From Aquisalimonas sp007126095 (GTDB lineage Bacteria > Pseudomonadota > Gammaproteobacteria > Nitrococcales > Aquisalimonadaceae), in assembly GCF_048323695.1 (NCBI RefSeq), contig NZ_JBLWFT010000007.1, forward strand, positions 101,458-165,457: a stretch of DNA of 64,000 nt. Reading direction: 5' to 3'. Shown here in pieces: positions 52,090-59,939 of the stretch. Position 1 is the first letter of the stretch; every line of letters begins with the position of its first letter. The position numbers were made by a program, and so were the translations under genes. A model generated the notes under the pieces. The model did no database searches, was not told the DNA's origin, and saw only the letters and a program-made list of their open reading frames with translations.

Positions 52090-52389
52090 CTAGGCCTTCA
52101 GGTCAACAACAAGGTGTCCGGTTGAAACGGGGGCTCCTTCAGCGAGATCCAGCACGTGTCGCGGGCCGGGGTAGCCATTCAGTTCTGCCGGCAGGGCTAA
52201 TCCCATGTCTCTGCCCGCGCGGAGATCGTCTAGCTCTTCTTCTGACAAGCTCGCAATCTCGCGTTGCTGTAAAACGGAATACTGATGGTGGTGACCCTGG
52301 GCATTCGAGCCATGCGTGACCGAATCATCGCCAGACGCAGCAAGTGGACCCGAGAGAGCGACGAGCAGGATGGCTGCCCGGGTTCGAGG
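52090..52389 (-). pseudogene. N-terminal remnant of a small periplasmic Spy/CpxP-like protein
   Basis: The minus-strand frame has no ATG or GTG start. It reads RAAILLVALSGPLAASG (signal-like), then HHHQYSVLQQREIASLSEEE, then LDDLRAGRDMGLALPAELNG, then YPGPRHVLDLAEG, and stops at TAG (52092-52090). The central part recalls small periplasmic proteins with a REIKALS-x-EDI ... GMGLAKAAELNGYPGPxHVLEL pattern. It begins directly after the stop codon of the glycosyltransferase gene, in the same frame, suggesting a rearrangement joint. A 7-4-7 palindrome (AGGCCTA-TGCC-TAGGCCT, 52080-52097) covers its end. Confidence 0.55.
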
Positions 52390-53139
52390 TCAGTGCGCCC
52401 CGGGGGGGCGACATGGGCCCCCGGAAAAGCCGCTTCTTTGCTTTCTCAGGTAACGAAAGAGACTGCGGAGATGCATCAGGAAGTGGACCGGGTCTGAGTG
52501 GCTTTTCTTCTGGGCGTCGTGAATGATGGCTGCGTTCGGGTCCAACACGACGCTGTGACCGGCCGCCCATAGCCTTGCGCAAAGGTCCACGTCTTCGTAG
52601 TAGAGGAAGTAGGCCTTGTCGAAGCCGTTCACGTCGGCGTACACATCACTGCGTGCGAGCATGAACATGCCGGCGACCCAGTCAGGATAGGTGGGCGCGC
52701 TCCCCGCGGATGGGGGGTAGGCGCCGGTTTCGCCCCTAAGGAGCTTGCGGGTGAGCGAAGCGATGGTGGGAAAGTAACGGGCGCTGGGCTGCAGGGTGTG
52801 GGCCGCGTTGTAGACCAGCGGTGCCGCAAGGCCGGCCCCGGTTTCACCCATGGTCTGGAGCAGGCTTGGGAAAGGGTTCTGGATGAGAACGACGTCCGGG
52901 TTCATTACGCAGAAATAGGGTTCACGGGAACGCTGAAACGCCCTGTTGTGGTTGCGCCCGAATCCGTCACGGCATTCATTCTGGATAACCTCCACTTCGG
53001 GGTGATGGGGGAGATCCAGGTTTTCCCGACAGTTGAGCGTGACCAGGATGTGCGACACCTCGTGGAGCGCGATGAGGCTGCGTGCGAGTTGATTGACCAT
53101 CTCGCCGTGTCCATGGCTGACGATCGACACGGTGATCAT
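52390..53139 (-). CDS. GT2-family glycosyltransferase
   Basis: About 249 residues with GT-A fold features: VSIVSHGHG at the N-terminus, CVMNPDVVLIQNPF (DXD-equivalent NPD), and GMFMLARSDVYADVNGFDKA with YYEDVDLCARL near residue 190 (acceptor-side ED). This pattern is common among rhamnosyltransferases. The ATG at 53139 overlaps the stop of the upstream gene (ATGA). The C-terminal PCRPPGAH tail ends at a remnant gene, so the end may be altered. Opposite in direction to the rml/ABC genes. Confidence 0.88.
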   Translation of the reverse strand: MITVSIVSHGHGEMVNQLARSLIALHEVSHILVTLNCRENLDLPHHPEVEVIQNECRDGFGRNHNRAFQRSREPYFCVMNPDVVLIQNPFPSLLQTMGETGAGLAAPLVYNAAHTLQPSARYFPTIASLTRKLLRGETGAYPPSAGSAPTYPDWVAGMFMLARSDVYADVNGFDKAYFLYYEDVDLCARLWAAGHSVVLDPNAAIIHDAQKKSHSDPVHFLMHLRSLFRYLRKQRSGFSGGPCRPPGAH

Positions 53140-54122
53140 CGCGGCCAGCCCTTGGCCAAGACACGCCACAAGGCGCACAGGCCAATTCGGCGCCGTGCCT
53201 GTATCGCGCGCCGTTTCTTCCAGACTTCAGGCAGTCGGCTTGCCGTATCCCGCTTGGCGCGGAGGGCGAGATAGCCTTGACCGCGCCCTGCCGCACGAAC
53301 GACGAGGAGCACGTTCAGCAGGATGTGGGCTGGCAGGAGCGGCCACAGCAAGGGGGAGGGCATGTTCTTGAGGAAAACCCAAGGCAGGTTGCGCTGACCG
53401 TAGTAGGCTGCGACATCGCTTTGCGCGCCTCCGCTGGAGCCACCCCCGACATGGTAGGCAACGGCCTCGGGTACGTAGTGCACGGTGTGGCCCGACAAGC
53501 GAAGTCTGAATCCCAGGTCGACGTCTTCACCGTAGCAGAAGAAGTCTTCGTCGAAACCTCCCGCGTCACGAACTGCTTGCAGACGAAATAATGCTGCCCC
53601 GGCGCAGGCGGAAAACACCGGGTGCGGATGGAGCCTGGTGGACCAATGCTTTTGCCCGTGCCCTATGCGCCAGAACACGCCGGTGACATGGTAGGCGTCT
53701 CCGACTCCGTCCAGCCGCTCGGGTTGCTCCTTCTGGATCATTCGCGACGCGAAGGCAGCGGCCTCCGGGTTCGCCTGGGCAGCCCGGAGGAGTTCCTCCA
53801 GCCATTCCCTCTCGGGGAAGGCATCCGGATTGACGAGCGCAACGAATTCCGTTGAACACTGCTCCATGGCCCGGTTGTTGCCTGCGGCAAATCCGAGGTT
53901 GGATTCCGCGTGCTGCACCGTGATGTTATCAGGCCCGTTCAGGTCATCTGCGGAGCCATCCGTGCTGGCGTTGTCCACCACGATGATGCGTGAAGGAGAC
54001 ACGGTCTGCCTGGCCAGATTCGTCAGGCATTCTTTCAGCAGGGGGCCGGAATTCCAGTTAACGATGATTACCGTAACCGGGGCGGGAGTGGTCCGTGGCG
54101 GCTTCTCGCAAGGCGCTTCCAT
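53136..54122 (-). CDS. GT2-family glycosyltransferase
   Basis: A 328-residue GT2 enzyme: VTVIIVNWNSGPLLKECLTN at the start, VVDNASTDGSADDL, FVALVNPDAFPEREWL and FFCYGEDVDLGFRLRLSGH, ending with a C-terminal helical segment (NMPSPLLWPLLPAHILLNVLLVV) that could be membrane-attached. The pattern is that of rhamnosyl-type GT2 in surface polysaccharide loci. First gene of the leftward pair; divergent from rmlB. Confidence 0.9.
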   Translation of the reverse strand: MEAPCEKPPRTTPAPVTVIIVNWNSGPLLKECLTNLARQTVSPSRIIVVDNASTDGSADDLNGPDNITVQHAESNLGFAAGNNRAMEQCSTEFVALVNPDAFPEREWLEELLRAAQANPEAAAFASRMIQKEQPERLDGVGDAYHVTGVFWRIGHGQKHWSTRLHPHPVFSACAGAALFRLQAVRDAGGFDEDFFCYGEDVDLGFRLRLSGHTVHYVPEAVAYHVGGGSSGGAQSDVAAYYGQRNLPWVFLKNMPSPLLWPLLPAHILLNVLLVVRAAGRGQGYLALRAKRDTASRLPEVWKKRRAIQARRRIGLCALWRVLAKGWPR

Positions 54123-54392
54123 GACTTAGGTCGTTCCGAATAGGCATGCCGCAAAGCGGACCGCGTGCTCAAGGCCCGGACTCGGGCGTCCATCGCCGAT
54201 GATCCCTGCGGTACCGATAAGAATTACCACCGAGGTTAGCATGACAATCCCCAGGGTGTGGTATTCGGCGTGCGAGATCGCTATGGTGTGGTGTAAACGA
54301 AAACGCAAAATAGGGCTTCTCCAGGCGAAATGCCGCTCGTTATTGGCGGGTGCATTTGGAGGTTCAGGCCCTCAGGATTGATTCGGGGAACC
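54123..54392. other. Divergent intergenic region between GT2 and rmlB genes
   Basis: A 270-bp gap with promoters for both directions by position. On the minus strand a 60-codon frame (54126-54308) with one hydrophobic segment lies just before the GT2 gene but has no ribosome site and no recognised homology. No JUMPstart-like sequence was seen. Confidence 0.4.
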
Positions 54393-55454
54393 GTGAGTAT
54401 TCTAGTGACAGGGGGGGCCGGGTTCATCGGCTCGAATTTCGTGCTGGAGTGGATGGCCACGCATGACGAGCCGCTGGTCAACCTCGACAAGCTTACCTAC
54501 GCTGGCAACCGCGACAATCTGATCTCGGTGCAGGATGATCCCAGGTATCGATTCGTTCGGGGGGATATCGGGGACAGGAGCTTGTTGGTCCGGCTGTTGC
54601 GGGAACACCAGCCGAGAGCCGTTGTTCATTTCGCAGCCGAGTCCCATGTGGACCGCTCCATTATCGCGCCGGATGCGTTCATGCAGACCAACGTGATGGG
54701 AACGTTCGGTCTCCTCGAGGCGGTGCAGGAGTACTGGGAAGGCATGAACCGCGACTTGCGCGACGGCTTCCGCTTCCTGCATGTGTCCACCGACGAAGTC
54801 TTCGGGTCGCTGAAAGAGAACGATCCGGAGTTCGATGAGTACTCTCCGTACCGGCCCAACAGCCCCTATGCTGCCAGCAAGGCCGCTTCTGACCACCTGG
54901 TTCGGGCCTATCACCACACATACGGGCTGCCGACGGTCACCAGCAATTGCTCCAATAACTATGGGCCGTACCAGTTTCCCGAGAAGCTGATTCCGCTGGT
55001 GATCCACCGGGCGCGCAGCGGGCAACTCATTCCAGTGTATGGCGATGGGCTGCAGATCCGCGACTGGTTGCACGTCTCGGACCATTGTGCCGCGCTGCGG
55101 AGGATGCTCGCGGTTGGTGAGCCCGGAGCAGTGTATGCGGTGGGCGGGTCGGCGCAGCGCACCAATGTCCAGGTCGTCGAGGCGCTTTGCGCCCTTCTGG
55201 GGGAGGCGCGACCGGGGGTGGATTACTTTTCCCTCGTGCGGACTGTGAAGGATCGTCCTGGGCATGACCGGCGCTACGCCGTTAATGCCTCGCGGACCAT
55301 GGACTTGCTGGGATGGGCTCCTCAGGAAACCTTTGCCAGCGGATTGCGCAGGACGATGCAATGGTATCTGGACAACAACGAGTGGGTATCCCGAGTGACC
55401 ACGGGCGCCTACCGAGAATGGATGGACCGGCAGTATCCCGCCAGCTTGGTATAA
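54393..55454 (+). CDS. rmlB: dTDP-glucose 4,6-dehydratase
   Basis: About 353 residues. The GTG start (54393) gives MSILVTGGAGFIGSNFVLEW with the NAD-binding loop. Also STDEVFGSL (Asp/Glu pair), YAASKAASDH (Tyr-x3-Lys) and NCSNNYGPYQFPEKLIPL. It makes dTDP-4-keto-6-deoxyglucose, the second step of dTDP-L-rhamnose synthesis. The first gene of the rmlBDAC group; the following gene starts inside its 3' end. Confidence 0.95.
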   Translation: MSILVTGGAGFIGSNFVLEWMATHDEPLVNLDKLTYAGNRDNLISVQDDPRYRFVRGDIGDRSLLVRLLREHQPRAVVHFAAESHVDRSIIAPDAFMQTNVMGTFGLLEAVQEYWEGMNRDLRDGFRFLHVSTDEVFGSLKENDPEFDEYSPYRPNSPYAASKAASDHLVRAYHHTYGLPTVTSNCSNNYGPYQFPEKLIPLVIHRARSGQLIPVYGDGLQIRDWLHVSDHCAALRRMLAVGEPGAVYAVGGSAQRTNVQVVEALCALLGEARPGVDYFSLVRTVKDRPGHDRRYAVNASRTMDLLGWAPQETFASGLRRTMQWYLDNNEWVSRVTTGAYREWMDRQYPASLV

Positions 55455-56338
55455 ATATTCTGCTGTTCGGTGCCGGCGGTCAGGTGGGGTGCGAGTTGCG
55501 GGAAAGCCTGGCGTCGTTGGGGACGGTCCACGCCCTGACGCGATCGGAAGCAGATCTGACCGATGTGGACGCGGTGCGGCGGGTGATCCAGGCACTGAGG
55601 CCGGCCGTGATCGTGAATGCAGCGGCCCATACCGCGGTAGATCGGGCGGAGGAACAGCCCATCGAGGCGGAAGCGGTCAATGCGATCGCTCCCGGTGTCA
55701 TGGCCGAGGAGGCGGAGCGCCTGCAGGCGATGCTGATCCATTTCTCCACGGACTACGTATTCGACGGGGAGGGCTTCAGGCCGTATCGGGAGACGGATTT
55801 GCCGCGCCCCCTTTCGGTTTATGGCCACACCAAGCGGGCTGGGGAAGAGGCCGTCATCAGGCGCAGTTCCAGGCATGTAGTGCTGCGGACAGGCTGGGTG
55901 GTAGGCGTTGAAGGGCGTAACTTCGTTAAGACGATATTACGCCTTGCAGAAGAGCGTGACGAACTGCGCGTCGTTGATGATCAGCGAGGGGCGCCGACCT
56001 CCGCGGCCCTGCTGGCAAATGTCACCGCGCAGCTGGTAAGGGAGTGGTGCTCGCGCGACGGGGACGACTTTCCCTATGGCCTGTATCACGTCGCTGCGCG
56101 TGGCGAGGCGACGTGGTTCGAGGTTGCGTGGTGGGTGCTTGGCTACGCGCATGAGAACGGGGTTTCCCTTCGTGCGCCGCGAGACCGGATGGTGCCAGTA
56201 AGTAGCGCGGAGTATCCAGCGCTGGCCATTAGGCCACCGTACTCGGTTCTCGACACGGGGCTGATCCGGCAGACGTTTGGCATCACTCCCGCCGCCTGGG
56301 ATGCGGAGTTGCAGAAGATCATGGAGCGATTGTTATGA
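55418..56338 (+). CDS. rmlD: dTDP-4-dehydrorhamnose reductase
   Basis: Around 290-306 residues. It has INILLFGAGGQVGCELRESL (Rossmann), VNAAAHTAVDRAEEQP, FSTDYVFDGEG and YGHTKRAGEEA (Tyr-x3-Lys). Final step of dTDP-L-rhamnose synthesis. No good start lies right before the Rossmann strand; the ATG at 55418, 37 bp inside rmlB, is the nearest usual codon, adding about 12 residues. Four bp overlap with rmlA (ATGA). Confidence 0.93.
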   Translation: MDGPAVSRQLGINILLFGAGGQVGCELRESLASLGTVHALTRSEADLTDVDAVRRVIQALRPAVIVNAAAHTAVDRAEEQPIEAEAVNAIAPGVMAEEAERLQAMLIHFSTDYVFDGEGFRPYRETDLPRPLSVYGHTKRAGEEAVIRRSSRHVVLRTGWVVGVEGRNFVKTILRLAEERDELRVVDDQRGAPTSAALLANVTAQLVREWCSRDGDDFPYGLYHVAARGEATWFEVAWWVLGYAHENGVSLRAPRDRMVPVSSAEYPALAIRPPYSVLDTGLIRQTFGITPAAWDAELQKIMERLL

Positions 56339-57219
56339 GCGCACGCAAGGGAATCATCCTGGCAGGTGGTCATGGGACCCGCCTGCATCCGGTCACACGG
56401 GTCCTCAGCAAGCAAATGTTGCCCGTGTACGACAAGCCGATGATCTTTTATCCGCTGACTACATTGATGCGGGCTGGCATCCGGGAAATCCTGATTATTT
56501 CTACGCCGCGCGATCTCGGTACCTTTGCCGAACTTCTCGGTGATGGGGACCAGTGGGGGGTCACCCTGCATTATGCGGCGCAGCCGCAACCGAACGGGCT
56601 GGCCGAAGCGTTCCTGATTGGCGAAAACTTCCTTTGCGGTGCCCCGTCGACCCTCATTCTGGGCGACAACATTTTCCTTGGCGATGGGCTGGACAGGACT
56701 CTGCAACAAGCCGCTGATCGGGAAGACGGTGCAACCGTGTTCGCCTCCCGGGTAGCGCATCCCGAGCGTTACGGGGTCGTCGAGTTTGACGGGGACGGAT
56801 GTGTCCGGACGCTGGAGGAAAAGCCGGCTGCTCCCCGGTCGGCCTACGCCGTGGCAGGGCTCTACTTCTATGACGGAGACGTGGTCGATGCGGCACGAAC
56901 ACTGGAGCCTTCCGCTCGTGATGAGCTGGAAATCACGGACCTGAACCGGCTGTACCTGGAAGAGGGTCACCTGCGCGTGGAAGTCATGGGGGCCGATCAG
57001 GAATGGATCGACGCAGGCACCCACGATTCACTGCTGAAGGCGGGGCAACGGGTCAAGGCCCTTGAAGACGAAAGGGGTGTGAAGCTCGCTTGTCCGGAGG
57101 AGGTGGCGTATCGCAAGGGCTGGATCGACGCAAACCGGCTTATGCAGGTTGCCCGCTCGTCCGCGGGGGCTCCGGACGGGGAATACCTTTCGCAACTGGT
57201 GCGGGAGGTGTCTTCGTGA
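56335..57219 (+). CDS. rmlA: Glucose-1-phosphate thymidylyltransferase
   Basis: A 294-residue nucleotidyltransferase making dTDP-glucose: GIILAGGHGTRLHPVTRVLS, then KQMLPVYDKPMIFYPL, LILGDNIFLGDGL, and EEKPAAPRS. First step of dTDP-L-rhamnose synthesis. Overlapping starts and stops with rmlD and rmlC (4 bp each) indicate tight coupling. Confidence 0.96.
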   Translation: MSARKGIILAGGHGTRLHPVTRVLSKQMLPVYDKPMIFYPLTTLMRAGIREILIISTPRDLGTFAELLGDGDQWGVTLHYAAQPQPNGLAEAFLIGENFLCGAPSTLILGDNIFLGDGLDRTLQQAADREDGATVFASRVAHPERYGVVEFDGDGCVRTLEEKPAAPRSAYAVAGLYFYDGDVVDAARTLEPSARDELEITDLNRLYLEEGHLRVEVMGADQEWIDAGTHDSLLKAGQRVKALEDERGVKLACPEEVAYRKGWIDANRLMQVARSSAGAPDGEYLSQLVREVSS

Positions 57220-57764
57220 AGGGGTATCCATTGGAACTACCAGAAGTCGTTCTCCTGGAACCTCGTGTATTCAAGGACGAGCGTGGCTGGTTCTTCGAGA
57301 GCTTCAGTCAGCCAGCCTTCGAGGCGCTGGTCGGTAGCGGGTTAAGCTTCGTTCAGGACAACCATAGTTGTAGTGAGGCCGGGGTGTTGCGTGGGCTCCA
57401 CTATCAGTTGCCGCCGAAGGCGCAGGGCAAGCTGGTGCGGGTTGTGGCAGGTGCGGTGTTCGACGTGGCTGTGGATGTTCGGCGGCGATCTTCGACTTTC
57501 GGTGCCTGGGTCGCGGCCGAACTGACTGCGCAAGGCCGACAACAGTTATGGGTGCCGCCCGGCTTCGCGCATGGGTTTCTGTCACTGAGTGAGAGAACCG
57601 AGGTGCTGTACAAGACCACCAACGTCTACGCCCCGGAGCAGGAGCGGGCGATTGCGTGGGACGACCCGGCTATCGGCATCCACTGGCCAACAGTTCCAGA
57701 CGGGCCGCGTCTGTCGCCCAAGGATGCAGAAGCGCCTTCGCTTGCATGTGCCGAGGTATTCTAG
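57216..57764 (+). CDS. rmlC: dTDP-4-dehydrorhamnose 3,5-epimerase
   Basis: A 182-residue cupin: FKDERGWFFESFSQ, FVQDNHSCSEAGVLRGLHYQ (catalytic His near residue 63), GAVFDVAVDVRR and WVPPGFAHGFLSLSE. Third step of dTDP-L-rhamnose synthesis. GTG start at 57216, behind GGGAGGTG and overlapping the rmlA stop; a longer in-frame version would lie inside rmlA. Confidence 0.95.
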   Translation: MKGYPLELPEVVLLEPRVFKDERGWFFESFSQPAFEALVGSGLSFVQDNHSCSEAGVLRGLHYQLPPKAQGKLVRVVAGAVFDVAVDVRRRSSTFGAWVAAELTAQGRQQLWVPPGFAHGFLSLSERTEVLYKTTNVYAPEQERAIAWDDPAIGIHWPTVPDGPRLSPKDAEAPSLACAEVF

Positions 57765-58591
57765 TGGACCCGCACGCTGTTGCTTCGAGCGGTCCACGGA
57801 CCATGGGTCAGAGTCTGTGGGTAAACAGGCGGTTACTGGCGCGCCTGACCAGGCGAGAGGTCGCCGGGCGGTATCGGGGGTCGTTTCTGGGGCTGTTCTG
57901 GTCGTTTCTGCATCCTCTGTTGATGCTTCTGGTCTTTACATTCGTGTTTACCGTAGTGTTCGAGGCGCGTTGGGCCGTGGAACAACCCACGACGGTTCAT
58001 TTTGCGCTTGTGCTGTTCTCGGGCCTGATTGTCCACGCGATGTTGGCAGATGTTCTCACGCGGGCTCCCGGCGTCGTGATCGGCCAGGCGAATTACGTCA
58101 AGAAGGTGGTTTTCCCTCTCGAGCTATTGCCGGTGGTGGTGGTGTGCAGTGCTGCGTTTCACGCGCTGGTCAGCGGGGTGATCCTCGTGCTGGCGTTCGG
58201 GCTCGTCAACGGGTACGTGCACACCACGTCGCTGCTGGCACCGGTGGTGTTGCTTCCACTGCTTGTCGTGTGCCTGGGTGTCGGCTGGTTTCTGTCTTCT
58301 TTGGGCGTTTTCCTGAGGGATATTGGCCAGCTGACAGGGGTTTTGGCGACAGCGCTGCTCTTTCTCTCGCCCGTTTTCTATCCTGTCAGCGCATTGCCTG
58401 AGTTCATGCAGCCGTGGATGGTGCTGAATCCGCTCACCTTCATCATTGAAGCACTCCGCGACGTACTGATCTGGGGGCGCGCACCGGACTGGATGGGTTG
58501 GTCGCTCTATTTGCTGGTGTCGACTGGGGTGGCGTGGGCGGGCTTCGTGTGGTTCCAGAAAACACGGAGAGGTTTTGCCGATGTGCTCTGA
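57764..58591 (+). CDS. wzm: Polysaccharide ABC exporter permease (Wzm type)
   Basis: About 275 residues, six predicted helices, ABC-2 type. The N-terminus NRRLLARLTRREVAGRYRGS is characteristic of Wzm/TagG/KpsM-like permeases; VFYPVSALPEFMQPWMVLNP before the last helices is also typical. GTG start at 57764 sits behind GAGG and touches the rmlC stop; ATG at 57803 is an alternative. Forms the exporter with the downstream ATPase, moving undecaprenyl-linked polysaccharide across the inner membrane. Confidence 0.92.
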   Translation: MDPHAVASSGPRTMGQSLWVNRRLLARLTRREVAGRYRGSFLGLFWSFLHPLLMLLVFTFVFTVVFEARWAVEQPTTVHFALVLFSGLIVHAMLADVLTRAPGVVIGQANYVKKVVFPLELLPVVVVCSAAFHALVSGVILVLAFGLVNGYVHTTSLLAPVVLLPLLVVCLGVGWFLSSLGVFLRDIGQLTGVLATALLFLSPVFYPVSALPEFMQPWMVLNPLTFIIEALRDVLIWGRAPDWMGWSLYLLVSTGVAWAGFVWFQKTRRGFADVL

Positions 58592-59939
58592 CGACGTGGT
58601 CGCCCGGGTTGCCGGCGTAAGCAAACGATTTGCTCTGTACGCCTCGCCGCGCGACCGTCTCAAACAGTATGTCTTCCCAAGAATACAGGGGACGCTGGGG
58701 CTGGAGTGCCGAGCCTACTATCAGGAGGTGAACGCGTTGAATGGCGTGGGATTTATACTGCGCCGCGGTGAGTCACTGGGCATCATCGGTCCGAACGGAT
58801 CTGGCAAATCCACGTTGCTTCAGATCTTGTGTGGCACGGTCGCACCGTCCTCCGGATCGGTCGAGATCGACGGGCGCGTCGCTGCCCTGCTGGAGTTGGG
58901 CGCGGGGTTCAACCCTGAGTTCACCGGGCGAGAAAACGTATTCCTTGCGGCCTCCTTGTACGGACTGGCGCCGGGCCAGACGAAGGAGCGTTTCCACAGC
59001 ATCGCCGAGTTCGCCGGTATCGGTGCGTACATGGAGCAGCCGGTAAAAACGTACTCAAGCGGTATGTACGTTCGGCTGGCATTCGCCGTGATTGCCCATG
59101 TGGATGCTGACTTGCTGGTCATCGATGAGGCGCTTGCGGTTGGTGACGCGATATTCATGCAGCGTTGCATGCGCTTCATACGACGTTTTCGGAAGCAGGG
59201 CTCGTTGATTTTCGTGAGTCACGACATGAACTCCGTGATGAGTCTCTGCGATCGGGCGCTGTGGCTGGATCAAGGAGAAATTCGAGCATTGGGACACCCG
59301 CGAACTGTTACCGAGGACTACCTCGAATACAGCATCAATCAGGCCCATGGAGAGCACGTGGACGTCGAAAGCGTTCGCCCTGCAGCGCGGGGCAAGGGCG
59401 AGGCCTCATCGTGCGGCCCGGACATTGACGCCCTAACCCCCGAGTACGATGGCGAATTGACGGTTCAGGACAACCTGGATTTCGCCTCCGGCTGGAAGAG
59501 TGGTGCTGGGGAGCTGCTCGAGCTGTCGTTCACCGATGAGAAAGGCAAGCCGCGGCAGGTAGTTCGCGGGGGCGAGCGGGTGGAGCTCGTGATCCGGGCC
59601 GTCGCGTACGAACCAATGGATCGACCAATCATCGGGTTCATGGTGCGCAATCGCCTGGGGCAGGACCTCTTCGGTGACAATACCCTCGCTTTCACGAACG
59701 TGACTCCGACACGGGTCGCCGCGGGCCAGACACTCGTGGCCCGCTATCGATTCCGTTTGCCGATGTTGCCCAACGGTGACTACGTGGTGATGGGCTCTCT
59801 GGCCGAGGGCGAACTTCATGACCATGTTCAGCACCACTGGCTGCATGACGCGCTGGTGTTCTCTGTGTCCTCGAGCACGGTGCGTTGGGGGTTGGTGGGC
59901 GTGCCATTTGATCGTATTTCACTTGAGGCGAGGCCATGA
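58581..59939 (+). CDS. wzt: Polysaccharide ABC exporter ATPase with C-terminal sugar-binding domain (Wzt type)
   Basis: About 452 residues. The nucleotide-binding domain (1-245) has Walker A GPNGSGKST, signature YSSGMYVRLAFA, Walker B LLVIDEALAVGD and switch His SHDMNS. The beta-rich C-terminal domain (about 290-440) is of the Wzt_C type, which recognises the modified non-reducing end of the finished O-polysaccharide. So export here probably requires a terminal cap (family knowledge), and the methyltransferases downstream are candidates to make it. Overlaps wzm by 11 bp. Confidence 0.93.
   Translation: MCSDDVVARVAGVSKRFALYASPRDRLKQYVFPRIQGTLGLECRAYYQEVNALNGVGFILRRGESLGIIGPNGSGKSTLLQILCGTVAPSSGSVEIDGRVAALLELGAGFNPEFTGRENVFLAASLYGLAPGQTKERFHSIAEFAGIGAYMEQPVKTYSSGMYVRLAFAVIAHVDADLLVIDEALAVGDAIFMQRCMRFIRRFRKQGSLIFVSHDMNSVMSLCDRALWLDQGEIRALGHPRTVTEDYLEYSINQAHGEHVDVESVRPAARGKGEASSCGPDIDALTPEYDGELTVQDNLDFASGWKSGAGELLELSFTDEKGKPRQVVRGGERVELVIRAVAYEPMDRPIIGFMVRNRLGQDLFGDNTLAFTNVTPTRVAAGQTLVARYRFRLPMLPNGDYVVMGSLAEGELHDHVQHHWLHDALVFSVSSSTVRWGLVGVPFDRISLEARP

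Noticed and set aside
54126..54308. 60-codon frame with one hydrophobic segment before the GT2 gene
   Set aside because: No ribosome site, no recognised homology, in a promoter region; mentioned only as a possible relic.
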